Source: Antedon bifida (taxonomy: Eukaryota; Echinodermata; Crinoidea; Comatulida; Antedonidae). Taken from it: 64,000 nt of DNA. Below, piece after piece: positions 43,301-57,659 of this stretch (positions are counted from its first letter, which is position 1; each line of letters starts with the position of its first letter). The stretch is from NCBI GenBank assembly GCA_963402885.1, contig OY727095.1:25239001-25303000 (forward strand), given 5' to 3'. The notes below the pieces were generated by a model, which was not told the origin of the DNA, made no database searches, and saw only the letters and a program-made list of their open reading frames with translations. A program made the translations under genes and the position numbers.

Positions 43301-46300
43301 TACCTGATTAATTTGGACAACTCGTACCTGATTATTTGGACAACTTGTACCTGATTAATTTGGACAACTCGTACCTAATAATTTGGCTAAACCATACCTG
43401 ATTAATTTGGATAACTCGTACCTAATTAATTCGGACAACTCGTACCTGATTAATTTAGCTAACTCGTACCTGATTTATTTGGACAACTCGTACCTGATTA
43501 ATTTGGACAACTCGTACCTGATTATTTGGACAACTCGAACCTGATTAATTTGGACAACTCGTACCTAATAATTTGGCTAAATCATACCTGATTAATTTGG
43601 ACAACTCGTACCTAATTAAATTGGACAACTCGTACCTAATTAATTTGGCTAACTCGTACCTGAATAATTTGGACAACTCGTACCTGATTATTTGGACAAC
43701 TTGTACCTGATTAATTTGGACAACTCGTACCTAATTAATTTGGACAACTCGTACCTGATTAATTTAGCTAACTCGTACCTGATTTATTTGGACAACTCGT
43801 ACCTAATTAAATTGAAAAACTTGTACCTGATTAATTTGGACAATTCGTACCTGATTAATTTGGACAACTCGTACCTAATTATTTGGACAACTCGTACCTG
43901 ATTAATTTGGACAACTCGTACCTAATAATTTGGACAACTCGTACCTGATTAATTTAGCTAACTCGTACCTGATTTATTTGGACAACTCGTACCTAATTAA
44001 ATTGAAAAACTCGTACCTGATTAATTTGGACAACTCGTACCTGATTAATTTGGACAACTCGTACCTAATTATTTGGACAACTCGTACCTGATTACTTTGG
44101 ACAACTCGTACCTAATAATTTGGCTAAATCATACCTGATTAATTTGGACAACTCGTACCTAATTAAATTGGACAACTCGTACCCGATTAATTTGGACAAC
44201 TCGTACCCCATTAATTTGGACAACTCGTACCTAATAATTTCGCTAAATCATACCCGATTAATTTGGACAACTCGTACCTAATTAAATTGGACAACTCGTA
44301 CCTAAATAATTTGGCTAACTCGTACCTGATTAATTTGGACAAATCGTACCTGATTAATTTGGACAACTCGTACCTGATTAATTTGGACAACTCGTACCTA
44401 ATTAATTTGGACAACTCGTACCTGATTAATTTAGCTAACTCGTACCTGATTTATTTGGACAACTCGTACCTAATTAAATTGAAAAACTCGTACCTGATTA
44501 ATTTAGACAACTCGTACCTGATTAATTTGGACAACTCGTACCTAATTATTTGGACAACTCGTACCTGATTAATTTGGACAACTCGTACCTAATAATTTTG
44601 CTAAATCATACCTGATTAATTTGGACAACTCGTACCTAATTAAATTGGACAACTCGTACCCGATTAATTTGGACAACTCGTACCTAATTAAATTGAACAA
44701 CTCGTACCCCATTAATTTGGACAACTCGTACCTAATAATTTGGCTAAATCATACCCGATTAATTTGGACAACTCGTACCTAATTAAATTGGACAACTCGT
44801 ACCTGAATAATTTGGCTAACTCGTACCTGATTATTTGGACAACTTGTACCTGATTAATTTGGACAACTCGTACCTAATTAATTTGGACAACTCGTACCTG
44901 ATTAATTTAGCTAACTCGTACCTGATTTATTTGGACAACTCGTACCTAATTAAATTGAAAAACTCGTACCTGATTAATTTGGACAACTCGTACCTGATTA
45001 ATTTGGACAACTCGTACCTAATTATTTGGACAACTCGTACCTGATTAATTTGGACAACTCGTACCTGATTAATTTGGACAACTCGTACCTAATAATTTGG
45101 CTAAATCATACCTGATTAATTTGGACAACTCGTACCTAATTAAATTGGACAACTCGTACCCGATTAATTTGGACAACTCGTACCTAATTAAATTGAACAA
45201 CTCGTACCCCATTAATTTGGACAACTCGTACCTAATAATTTGGCTAAATCATACCCGATTAATTTGGACAACTCGTACCTAATTAAATTGGACAACTCGT
45301 ACCTAAATAATTTGGCTAACTCGTACCTGATTAATTTGGACAACTCGTACCTGATTATTTGGACAATTCGTACCTGATTAATTTGGACAACTCGTACCTA
45401 ATAATTTGGCTAAATCATACCTGATTAATTTGGAAAACTCGTACCTAATTAAATTGGACAACTCGTACCTAATTAATTTGGCTAACTCGTACCTGATTAA
45501 TTTGGACAACTCGTACCTGATTAATTTGGACAACTCGTACCTGATTAATTTGGACAACTCGTACCTAATAATTTGGCTAAATCATACCTGATTAATTTGG
45601 ACAACTCGTACCTAATTAAATTGGACAACTCGTACCTAATAATTTGGCTAAATCATACCTGATTAATTTGGACAACTCGTACCTAATTAAATTGGACAAC
45701 TCGTACCCGATTAATTTGGACAACTCGTACCTAATTAATTTGGCTAACTCGTACCTGATTAATTTGGACAACTCGTATCTGATTATTTGGACAACTCGTA
45801 CCTAATAATTTGGCTAAATCATACCTGATTAATTTGGACAACTCGTACCTAATTAAATTGGACAACTTGTACCTAATTAATTTGTCTAACTCGTACCTGA
45901 ATAATTTGGACAACTCGTACCTGATTATTTGGACAATTCGTACCTGATTAATTTGGACAACTCGTACCTAATAATTTGGCTAAATCATACCTGATTAATT
46001 TGGACAAATCGTACCTAATTAAATTGGACAACTCGTACCTAATTAATTTGGCTAACTCGTACCTGATTAATTTGGACAACTCGTACCTGATTATTTGGAC
46101 AACTTGTACCTGATTAATTTGGACAACTCGTACCTAATAATTTGGCTAAACCATACCTGATTAATTTGGATAACTCGTACCTAATTAATTCGGACAACTC
46201 GTACCTGATTAATTTAGCTAACTCGTACCTGATTTATTTGGACAACTCGTACCTGATTAATTTGGACAACTCGTACCTGATTATTTGGACAACTCGTACC

Positions 46301-47692
46301 TGATTAATTTGGACAACTCGTACCTAATAATTTGGCTAAATCATACCTGATTAATTTGGACAACTCGTACCTAATTAAATTGGACAACTCGTACCTAATT
46401 AATTTGGCTAACTCGTACCTGAATAATTTGGACAACTCGTACCTGATTATTTGGACAACTTGTACCTGATTAATTTGGACAACTCGTACCTAATTAATTT
46501 GGACAACTCGTACCTGATTAATTTGGACAACTCGTACCTAATTAAATTGGACAACTCGTACCTAATTAATTTGGCTAACTCGTACCTGATTAATTTGGAC
46601 AACTCGTACCTGATTATTTGGACAACTTGTACCTGATTAATTTGGACAACTCGTACCTAATAATTTGGCTAAACCATGCCTGATTAATTTGGATAACTCG
46701 TACCTAATTAATTTGGACAACTCGTACCTGATTAATTTAGCTAACTCGTACCTGATTTATTTGGACAACTCGTACCTGATTATTTGGACAACTCGTACCT
46801 GATTAATTTGGACAACTCGTACCTAATAATTTGGCTAAATCATACCTGATTAATTTGGACAACTCGTACCTAATTAAATTGGACAACTCGTACCTAATTA
46901 ATTTGGCTAACTCGTACCTGAATAATTTGGACAACTCGTACCTGATTATTTGGACAACTTGTACCTGATTAATTTGGACAACTCGTACCTAATTAATTTG
47001 GACAACTCGTACCTGATTAATTTAGCTAACTCGTACCTGATTTATTTGGACAACTCGTACCTAATTAAATTGAAAAACTCGTACCTGATTAATTTGGAAA
47101 ACTCGTACCTGATTAATTTAGCTAACTCGTACCTGATTTATTTGGACAACTCGTACCTGATTATTTGGACAACTCGTACCTGATTAATTTGGACAACTCG
47201 TACCTAATTAAATTGGACAACTCGTACCCGATTAATTTGGACAACTCGTACCTAATTAAATTGAACAACTCGTACCCCATTAATTTGGACAACTCGTACC
47301 TAATAATTTGGCTAAATCATACCCGATTAATTTGGACAACTCGTACCTAATTAAATTGGACAACTCGTACCTAAATAATTTGGCTAACTCGTACCTGATT
47401 AATTTGGACAACTCGTACCTGATTAATTTGGACAACTCGTACCTGATTATTTGGACAATTCGTACCTGATTAATTTGGACAACTAGTACCTAATAATTTG
47501 GCTAAATCATACCTGATTAATTTGGAAAACTCGTACCTAATTAAATTGGACAACTCGTACCTAATTAATTTGGCTAACTCGTACCTGATTAATTTGGACA
47601 ACTTGTACCTAAATAATTTGGCTAACTCGTACCTGATTAATTTGGACAACTCGTACCTGATTAATTTGGACAACTCGTACCTGATTATTTGG
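37381..47692 (+). repeat. 10.4-kb segmental duplication, copy 2
   Basis: Second copy, in direct orientation and almost abutting the first. Relative to copy 1 it lacks one 24-bp unit near 39968. Noticed substitutions include A versus T at 38615 (28198 in copy 1), C versus A at 39040 (28623), CGTACC to TGTACC near 40611, and GATTTATTT versus GATTAATTT near 41734. Its right end diverges at 47693, where sequence resembling 45363 onward resumes. Confidence 0.9.
45363..46640 (+). repeat. 2.3-kb-offset duplication, copy 1 (inside the 10.4-kb copy 2)
   Basis: Repeats at 47693-48900 at offset 2330, falling to 2259 after a 71-bp (three-unit) deletion in the second copy near 48630. The match begins exactly where the 10.4-kb duplication ends, so the two rearrangements share a breakpoint. 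The corresponding sequence in 10.4-kb copy 1 is about 34970-36247. Confidence 0.75.
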
Positions 47693-48900
47693 ACAATTCG
47701 TACCTGATTAATTTGGACAACTCGTACCTAATAATTTGGCTAAATCATACCTGATTAATTTGGAAAACTCGTACCTAATTAAATTGGACAACTCGTACCT
47801 AATTAATTTGGCTAACTCGTACCTGATTAATTTGGACAACTCGTACCTGATTAATTTGGACAACTCGTACCTGATTAATTTGGACAACTCGTACCTAATA
47901 ATTTGGCTAAATCATACCTGATTAATTTGGACAACTCGTACCTAATTAAATTGGACAACTCGTACCTAATAATTTGGCTAAATCATACCTGATTAATTTG
48001 GACAACTCGTACCTAATTAAATTGGACAACTCGTACCCGATTAATTTGGACAACTCGTACCTAATTAATTTGGCTAACTCGTACCTCATTAATTTGGACA
48101 ACTCGTATCTGATTATTTGGACAACTCGTACCTAATAATTTGGCTAAATCATACCTGATTAATTTGGACAACTCGTACCTAATTAAATTGGACAACTTGT
48201 ACCTAATTAATTTGTCTAACTCGTACCTGAATAATTTGGACAACTCGTACCTGATTATTTGGACAATTCGTACCTGATTAATTTGGACAACTCGTACCTA
48301 ATAATTTGGCTAAATCATACCTGATTAATTTGGACAAATCGTACCTAATTAAATTGGACAACTCGTACCTAATTAATTTGGCTAACTCGTACCTGATTAA
48401 TTTGGACAACTCGTACCTGATTATTTGGACAACTTGTACCTGATTAATTTGGACAACTCGTACCTAATAATTTGGCTAAACCATACCTGATTAATTTGGA
48501 TAACTCGTACCTAATTAATTCGGACAACTCGTACCTGATTAATTTAGCTAACTCGTACCTGATTTATTTGGACAACTCGTACCTGATTAATTTGGACAAC
48601 TCGTACCTGATTATTTGGACAACTCGTACCTAATTAAATTGGACAACTCGTACCTAATTAATTTGGCTAACTCGTACCTGAATAATTTGGACAACTCGTA
48701 CCTGATTATTTGGACAACTTGTACCTGATTAATTTGGACAACTCGTACCTAATTAATTTGGACAACTCGTACCTGATTAATTTGGACAACTCGTACCTAA
48801 TTAAATTGGACAACTCGTACCTAATTAATTTGGCTAACTCGTACCTGATTAATTTGGACAACTCGTACCTGATTATTTGGACAACTTGTACCTGATTAAT
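47693..48900 (+). repeat. 2.3-kb-offset duplication, copy 2
   Basis: Continues from the end of the 10.4-kb copy 2. It carries private CCTCATTAATTTGG near 48086 and the three-unit deletion. Around 48.9-49.06 kb the sequence passes into block A (the GTACCCAATAAT marker at 49055 equals 5399, offset 43656). Confidence 0.72.
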
Positions 48901-50018
48901 TTGGACAACTCGTACCTAATAATTTGGCTAAACCATACCTGATTAATTTGGATAACTCGTACCTAATTAATTTGGACAACTCGTACCTGATTAATTTAGC
49001 TAACTCGTACCTGATTTATTTGGACAACTCGTACCTGATTAATTTGGACAACTCGTACCCAATAATTTGGCTAAATCATACCTGATTAATTTGGACAACT
49101 CGTACCTAATTAAATTGGACAACTCGTACCTAATTAATTTGGCTAACTCGTACCTGAATAATTTGGACAACTCGTACCTGATTATTTGGACAACTTGTAC
49201 CTGATTAATTTGGACAACTCGTACCTAATTAATTTGGACAACTCGTACCTGATTAATTTAGCTAACTCGTACCTGAATTATTTGGACAACTCGTACCTAA
49301 TTAAATTGAAAAACTCGTACCTGATTAATTTGGAAAACTCGTACCTGATTAATTTGGACAACTCGTACCTAATTATTTGGACAACTCGTACCTGATTAAT
49401 TTGGACAACTCGTACCTAATAATTTGGCTAAATCATACCTAATTAATTTGGACAACTCGTACCTAATTAAATTGGACAACTCGTACCCGATTAATTTGGA
49501 CAACTCGTACCTAATTAATTTGGACAACTCGTACCTAATTAATTTGGCTAACTCGTACCTGATTAATTTGGACAACTCGTACCTGATTATTTGGACAACT
49601 CGTACCTGATTAATTTGGACAACTCGTACCTAATTAAATTGGACAACTCGTACCTAATTAATTTGGCTAACTCGTACCTGATTAATTTGGACAACTCGTA
49701 CCTGATTATTTGGACAACTCGTACCTGATTAATTTGGACAACTCGTACCAAATAATTTGGCTAAATCATACCTGATTAATTTGGACAACTCATACCTAAT
49801 TAAATTGGACAACTCGTACCCGATTAATTTGGACAACACGTACCTAATTAATTTGGACAACTTGTACCTAATTAATTTGGCTAACTCGTACCTGATTAAT
49901 TTGGACAACTCGTACCTAATTAAATTGGACAACTCGTACCCGATTAATTTGGACAACTCGTACCTAATTAATTTGGACAACTCGTACCTGATTAATTTAG
50001 CTAACTCGTACCTGATTT

Positions 50019-51753
50019 ATTTGGACAACTCGTACCTAATTAAATTGGAAAACTCGTACCTAATTAAATTGGACAACTCGTACCCGATTAATTTGGACAA
50101 CACGTACCTAATTAATTTGGAAAACTCGTACCTGATTAATTTGGACAACTCGTACCTAATAATTTGGCTAAATCATACCTGATTAATTAGGACAACTCGT
50201 ACCTAATTAAATTGGACAACTCGTACCTGATTAACTTGGACAACTTGTACCTAATAATTTGGCTAAATCATACCTGATTAATTTGGACAACTCGTACCTA
50301 ATTAAATTGGACAACTCGTACCTGATTAATTTGGACAACTCGTACCTAATAATTTGGCTAAATCATACCTGATTAATTTGGACAACTCGTACCTAATTAA
50401 ATTGGACAATTCGTACCTAATAATTTGGCTAAATCATACCTGATTAATTTGGACAACTCGTACCTAATTAAATTGGACAACTCGTACCCGATTAATTTGG
50501 ACAACTCGTACCTGATTAATTTGGACAACTCGTATCTTATTATTTGGACAACTCGTACCTAATAATTTGGCTAAATCATACCTGATTAATTTGGACAACT
50601 CGTACCTAATTAAATTGGACAACTTGTACCTAATTAATTTGTCTAACTCGTACCTGAATAATTTGGACAACTCGTACCTGATTATTTGGACAATTCGTAC
50701 CTGATTAATTTGGACAACTCGTACCTAATAATTTGGCTAAATCATACCTGATTAATTTGGACAACTCGTACCTAATTAAATTGGACAACTCGTACCTAAT
50801 TAATTTGGCTAACTCGTCCCTGATTAATTTGGACAACTCGTACCTGATTATTTGGACAACTTGTACCTGATTAATTTGGACAACTCGTCCCTAATAATTT
50901 GGCTAAACCATACCTGATTAATTTGGATAACTCGTACCTAATTAATTCGGACAACTCGTACCTGATTAATTTAGCTAACTCGTACCTGATTTATTTGGAC
51001 AACTCGTGCCTGATTAATTTGGACAACTCGTACCTGATTATTTGGACAACTCGTACCTGATTAATTTGGACAACTCGTACCTAATAATTTGGCTAAATCA
51101 TACTTGATTAATTTGGACAACTCGTACCTAATTAAATTGGACAACTCGTACCTAATTAATTTGGCTAACTCGTACCTGAATAATTTGGACAACTCGTACC
51201 TGATTATTTGGACAACTTGTACCTGATTAATTTGGACAACTCGTACCTAATTAATTTGGACAACTCGTACCTGATTAATTTAGCTAACTCGTACCTGATT
51301 TATTTGGACAACTCGTACCTAATTAAATTGAAAAACTCGTACCTGATTAATTTGGACAATTCGTACCTGATTAATTTGGACAACTCGTACCTAATTATTT
51401 GGACAACTCGTACCTGATTAATTTGGACAACTCGTACCTAATAATTTGGACAACTCGTACCTGATTAATTTAGCTAACTCGTACCTGATTTATTTGGACA
51501 ACTCGTACCTAATTAAATTGAAAAACTCGTACCTGATTAATTTGGACAACTCGTACCTGATTAATTTGGACAACTCGTACCTGATTACTTTGGACAACTC
51601 GTACCTAATAATTTGGCTAAATCATACCTGATTAATTTGGACAACTCGTACCTAATTAAATTGGACAACTCGTACCCGATTAATTTGGACAACTCGTACC
51701 CCATTAATTTGGACAACTCGTACCTAATAATTTCGCTAAATCATACCCGATTA
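50019..51753 (+). repeat. 1,735-bp tandem higher-order unit, copy 3 (distal locus)
   Basis: Equivalent of 825-2559 at offset 49194. The dimer was therefore already formed when block A was copied. Confidence 0.83.
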
Positions 51754-53488
51754 ATTTGGACAACTCGTACCTAATTAAATTGGAAAACTCGTACCTAATT
51801 AAATTGGACAACTCGTACCCGATTAATTTGGACAACACGTACCTAATTAATTTGGAAAACTCGTACCTGATTAATTTGGACAACTCGTACCTAATAATTT
51901 GGCTAAATCATACCTGATTAATTAGGACAACTCGTACCTAATTAAATTGGACAACTCGTACCTGATTAACTTGGACAACTTGTACCTAATAATTTGGCTA
52001 AATCATACCTGATTAATTTGGACAACTCGTACCTAATTAAATTGGACAACTCGTACCTGATTAATTTGGACAACTCGTACCTAATAATTTGGCTAAATCA
52101 TACCTGATTAATTTGGACAACTCGTACCTAATTAAATTGGACAATTCGTACCTAATAATTTGGCTAAATCATACCTGATTAATTTGGACAACTCGTACCT
52201 AATTAAATTGGACAACTCGTACCCGATTAATTTGGACAACTCGTACCTGATTAATTTGGACAACTCGTATCTTATTATTTGGACAACTCGTACCTAATAA
52301 TTTGGCTAAATCATACCTGATTAATTTGGACAACTCGTACCTAATTAAATTGGACAACTTGTACCTAATTAATTTGTCTAACTCGTACCTGAATAATTTG
52401 GACAACTCGTACCTGATTATTTGGACAATTCGTACCTGATTAATTTGGACAACTCGTACCTAATAATTTGGCTAAATCATACCTGATTAATTTGGACAAC
52501 TCGTACCTAATTAAATTGGACAACTCGTACCTAATTAATTTGGCTAACTCGTCCCTGATTAATTTGGACAACTCGTACCTGATTATTTGGACAACTTGTA
52601 CCTGATTAATTTGGACAACTCGTCCCTAATAATTTGGCTAAACCATACCTGATTAATTTGGATAACTCGTACCTAATTAATTCGGACAACTCGTACCTGA
52701 TTAATTTAGCTAACTCGTACCTGATTTATTTGGACAACTCGTACCTGATTAATTTGGACAACTCGTACCTGATTATTTGGACAACTCGTACCTGATTAAT
52801 TTGGACAACTCGTACCTAATAATTTGGCTAAATCATACTTGATTAATTTGGACAACTCGTACCTAATTAAATTGGACAACTCGTACCTAATTAATTTGGC
52901 TAACTCGTACCTGAATAATTTGGACAACTCGTACCTGATTATTTGGACAACTTGTACCTGATTAATTTGGACAACTCGTACCTAATTAATTTGGACAACT
53001 CGTACCTGATTAATTTAGCTAACTCGTACCTGATTTATTTGGACAACTCGTACCTAATTAAATTGAAAAACTCGTACCTGATTAATTTGGACAATTCGTA
53101 CCTGATTAATTTGGACAACTCGTACCTAATTATTTGGACAACTCGTACCTGATTAATTTGGACAACTCGTACCTAATAATTTGGACAACTCGTACCTGAT
53201 TAATTTAGCTAACTCGTACCTGATTTATTTGGACAACTCGTACCTAATTAAATTGAAAAACTCGTACCTGATTAATTTGGACAACTCGTACCTGATTAAT
53301 TTGGACAACTCGTACCTGATTACTTTGGACAACTCGTACCTAATAATTTGGCTAAATCATACCTGATTAATTTGGACAACTCGTACCTAATTAAATTGGA
53401 CAACTCGTACCCGATTAATTTGGACAACTCGTACCCCATTAATTTGGACAACTCGTACCTAATAATTTCGCTAAATCATACCCGATTA
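51754..53488 (+). repeat. 1,735-bp tandem higher-order unit, copy 4 (distal locus)
   Basis: Equivalent of 2560-4294 at offset 49194. A further, variant copy of the same arrangement follows after the 690-bp jump (about 54880-56620). Confidence 0.82.
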
Positions 53489-56400
53489 ATTTGGACAACT
53501 CGTACCTAATTAAATTGGACAACTCGTACCTAATTAATTTGGCTAACTCGTACCTGATTAATTTGGACAACTTGTACCTAATAATTTGGCTAAATCATAC
53601 CTGATTAATTTGGACAACTCGTACCTAATTAAATTGGACAACTCGTACCCGATTAATTTGGACAACTCGTACCTAATAATTTGGCTAAATCATACCTGAT
53701 TAATTTGGACAAATCGTACCTAATAATTTTGCTATATCATACCTGATTAATTTGGACAACTCGTACCTAATTAAATTGGACAAATCGTACCTAATTAATT
53801 TGGACAACTCGTACCTAATTAATTTGGCTAACTCGTACCTGATTAATTCGGACAACTCGTACCTGATTATTTGGACAACTCGTACCTGATTAATATGGAC
53901 AACTTCATACCTAATAATTTGGCTAAATCATACCTGATTAATTTGGAAACTTGTTCCTAATTAAATTGGACAACTCGTACCCGATTAATTTGGCTAACTA
54001 GTACCTTATTAATTTGGACAATTCGTACCTGATTATTTGGACAACTTGTACCTGATTAATTTGGACAACTCGTACCTAATAATTTGGCTAAATCATACCT
54101 GATTAATTTGGACAACTCGTACCTAATTAATTTGGCTAACTCGTACCTGATTAATTTGGACAACTCGTACCTTATTATTTGGACAATTCGTACCTGATTA
54201 ATTTGGACAACTCGTACCTAATAATTTGGCTAAATCATACTTGATTAATTTGGACAACTCGTACCTAATTAAATTGGACAACTCGTACCTAATTAATTTG
54301 GCTAACTCGTACCTGATTAATTTGGACAACTTGTACCTAATAATTTGGCCAAATCATACCTGATTAATTTGGACAACTCGTACCTGATTATTTGGACAAC
54401 TTGTACCTGATTAATTTGGACAACTCGTACCTAATAATTTGGCTAAACCATACCTGATTAATTTGGATAACTCGTACCTAATTAATTTGGACAACTCGTA
54501 CCTGATTAATTTAGCTAACTCGTACCTGATTTATTTGGACAACTCGTACCTGATTATTTGGACAACTCGTACCTGATTAATTTGGACAACTCGTACCAAA
54601 TAATTTGGCTAAATCATACCTGATTAATTTGGACAACTCATACCTAATTAAATTGGACAACTCGTACCCGATTAATTTGGACAACACGTACCTAATTAAT
54701 TTGGACAACTTGTACCTAATTAATTTGGCTAACTCGTACCTGATTAATTTGGACAACTCGTACCTAATTAAATTGGACAACTCGTACCCGATTAATTTGG
54801 ACAACTCGTACCTAATTAATTTGGACAACTCGTACCTGATTAATTTAGCTAACTCGTACCTGATTTATTTGGACAACTCGTACCTAATTAAATTGGAAAA
54901 CTCGTACCTAATTAAATTGGACAACTCGTACCCGATTAATTTGGACAACACGTACCTAATTAATTTGGAAAACTCGTACCTGATTAATTTGGACAACTCG
55001 TACCTAATAATTTGGCTAAATCATACCTGATTAATTAGGACAACTCGTACCTAATTAAATTGGACAACTCGTACCTGATTAACTTGGACAACTTGTACCT
55101 AATAATTTGGCTAAATCATACCTGATTAATTTGGACAACTCGTACCTAATTAAATTGGGCAACTCGTACCTGATTAATTTGGACAACTCGTACCTAATAA
55201 TTTGGCTAAATCATACCTGATTAATTTGGACAACTCGTACCTAATTAAATTGGACAATTCGTACCTAATAATTTGGCTAAATCATACCTGATTAATTTGG
55301 ACAACTCGTACCTAATTAAATTGGACAACTCGTACCCGATTAATTTGGACAACTCGTACCTGATTAATTTGGACAACTCGTATCTTATTATTTGGACAAC
55401 TCGTACCTAATAATTTGGCTAAATCATACCTGATTAATTTGGACAACTCGTACCTAATTAAATTGGACAACTTGTACCTAATTAATTTGTCTAACTCGTA
55501 CCTGAATAATTTGGACAACTCGTACCTGATTATTTGGACAATTCGTACCTGATTAATTTGGACAACTCGTACCTAATAATTTGGCTAAATCATACCTGAT
55601 TAATTTGGACAACTCGTACCTAATTAAATTGGACAACTCGTACCTAATTAATTTGGCTAACTCGTCCCTGATTAATTTGGACAACTCGTACCTGATTATT
55701 TGGACAACTTGTACCTGATTAATTTGGACAACTCGTCCCTAATAATTTGGCTAAACCATACCTGATTAATTTGGATAACTCGTACCTAATTAATTCGGAC
55801 AACTCGTACCTGATTAATTTAGCTAACTCGTACCTGATTTATTTGGACAACTCGTACCTGATTAATTTGGACAACTCGTACCTGATTATTTGGACAACTC
55901 GTACCTGATTAATTTGGACAACTCGTACCTAATAATTTGGCTAAATCATACTTGATTAATTTGGACAACTCGTACCTAATTAAATTGGACAACTCGTACC
56001 TAATTAATTTGGCTAACTCGTACCTGAATAATTTGGACAACTCGTACCTGATTATTTGGACAACTTGTACCTGATTAATTTGGACAACTCGTACCTAATT
56101 AATTTGGACAACTCGTACCTGATTAATTTAGCTAACTCGTACCTGATTTATTTGGACAACTCGTACCTAATTAAATTGAAAAACTCGTACCTGATTAATT
56201 TGGACAATTCGTACCTGATTAATTTGGACAACTCGTACCTAATTATTTGGACAACTCGTACCTGATTAATTTGGACAACTCGTACCTAATAATTTGGACA
56301 ACTCGTACCTGATTAATTTAGCTAACTCGTACCTGATTTATTTGGACAACTCGTACCTAATTAAATTGAAAAACTCGTACCTGATTAATTTGGACAACTC

Positions 56401-57659
56401 GTACCTGATTAATTTGGGCAACTCGTACCTGATTACTTTGGACAACTCGTACCTAATAATTTGGCTAAATCATACCTGATTAATTTGGACAACTCGTACC
56501 TAATTAAATTGGACAACTCGTACCCGATTAATTTGGACAACTCGTACCCCATTAATTTGGACAACTCGTACCTAATAATTTCGCTAAATCATACCCGATT
56601 AATTTGGACAACTCGTACCTAATTAAATTGGACAACTCGTACCTAATTAATTTGGCTAACTCGTACCTGATTAATTTGGACAACTTGTACCTAATAATTT
56701 GGCTAAATCATACCTGATTAATTTGGACAACTCGTACCTAATTAAATTGGACAACTCGTACCCGATTAATTTGGACAACTCGTACCTAATAATTTGGCTA
56801 AATCATACCTGATTAATTTGGACAAATCGTACCTAATAATTTTGCTATATCATACCTGATTAATTTGGACAACTCGTACCTAATTAAATTGGACAAATCG
56901 TACCTAATTAATTTGGACAACTCGTACCTAATTAATTTGGCTAACTCGTACCTGATTAATTCGGACAACTCGTACCTGATTATTTGGACAACTCGTACCT
57001 GATTAATATGGACAACTTCATACCTAATAATTTGGAAACTTGTTCCTAATTAAATTGGACAACTCGTACCCAATTAATTTGGCTAACTAGTACCTTATTA
57101 ATTTGGACAATTCGTACCTGATTATTTGGACAACTTGTACCTGATTAATTTGGACAACTCGTACCTAATAATTTGGCTAAATCATACCTGATTAATTTGG
57201 ACAACTCGTACCTAATTAATTTGGCTAACTCGTACCTGATTAATTTGGACAACTCGTACCTTATTATTTGGACAATTCGTACCTGATTAATTTGGACAAC
57301 TCGTACCTAATAATTTGGCTAAATCATACTTGATTAATTTGGACAACTCGTACCTAATTAAATTGGACAACTCGTACCTAATTAATTTGGCTAACTCGTA
57401 CCTGATTAATTTGGACAACTTGTACCTAATAATTTGGCCAAATCATACCTGATTAATTTGGACAACTCGTACCTAATTAAATTGGACAACTCGTACCCGA
57501 TTAATTTGGACAACTCGTACCTAATAATTTGGCTAAATCATACCTGATTAATTTGGACAACTCGTACCTAATAATTTTGCTATATCATACCTGATTAATT
57601 TGGACAACTCGTACCTGATTAATTTGGACAACTCGTACCTAATAATTTGGCTAAATCAT

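Larger units (their letters stand above)
49195..54597 (+). repeat. 5.4-kb block A, copy 2
   Basis: Distant near-identical copy of the left edge of the window. At 54598 the match jumps from 5404 to 6094: compared with copy 1, 690 bp (5404-6093) are absent, after which the match continues at offset 48504 to about 56300. The breakpoint lies in a shared GTACC, as expected for recombination between units in register. Confidence 0.88.
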
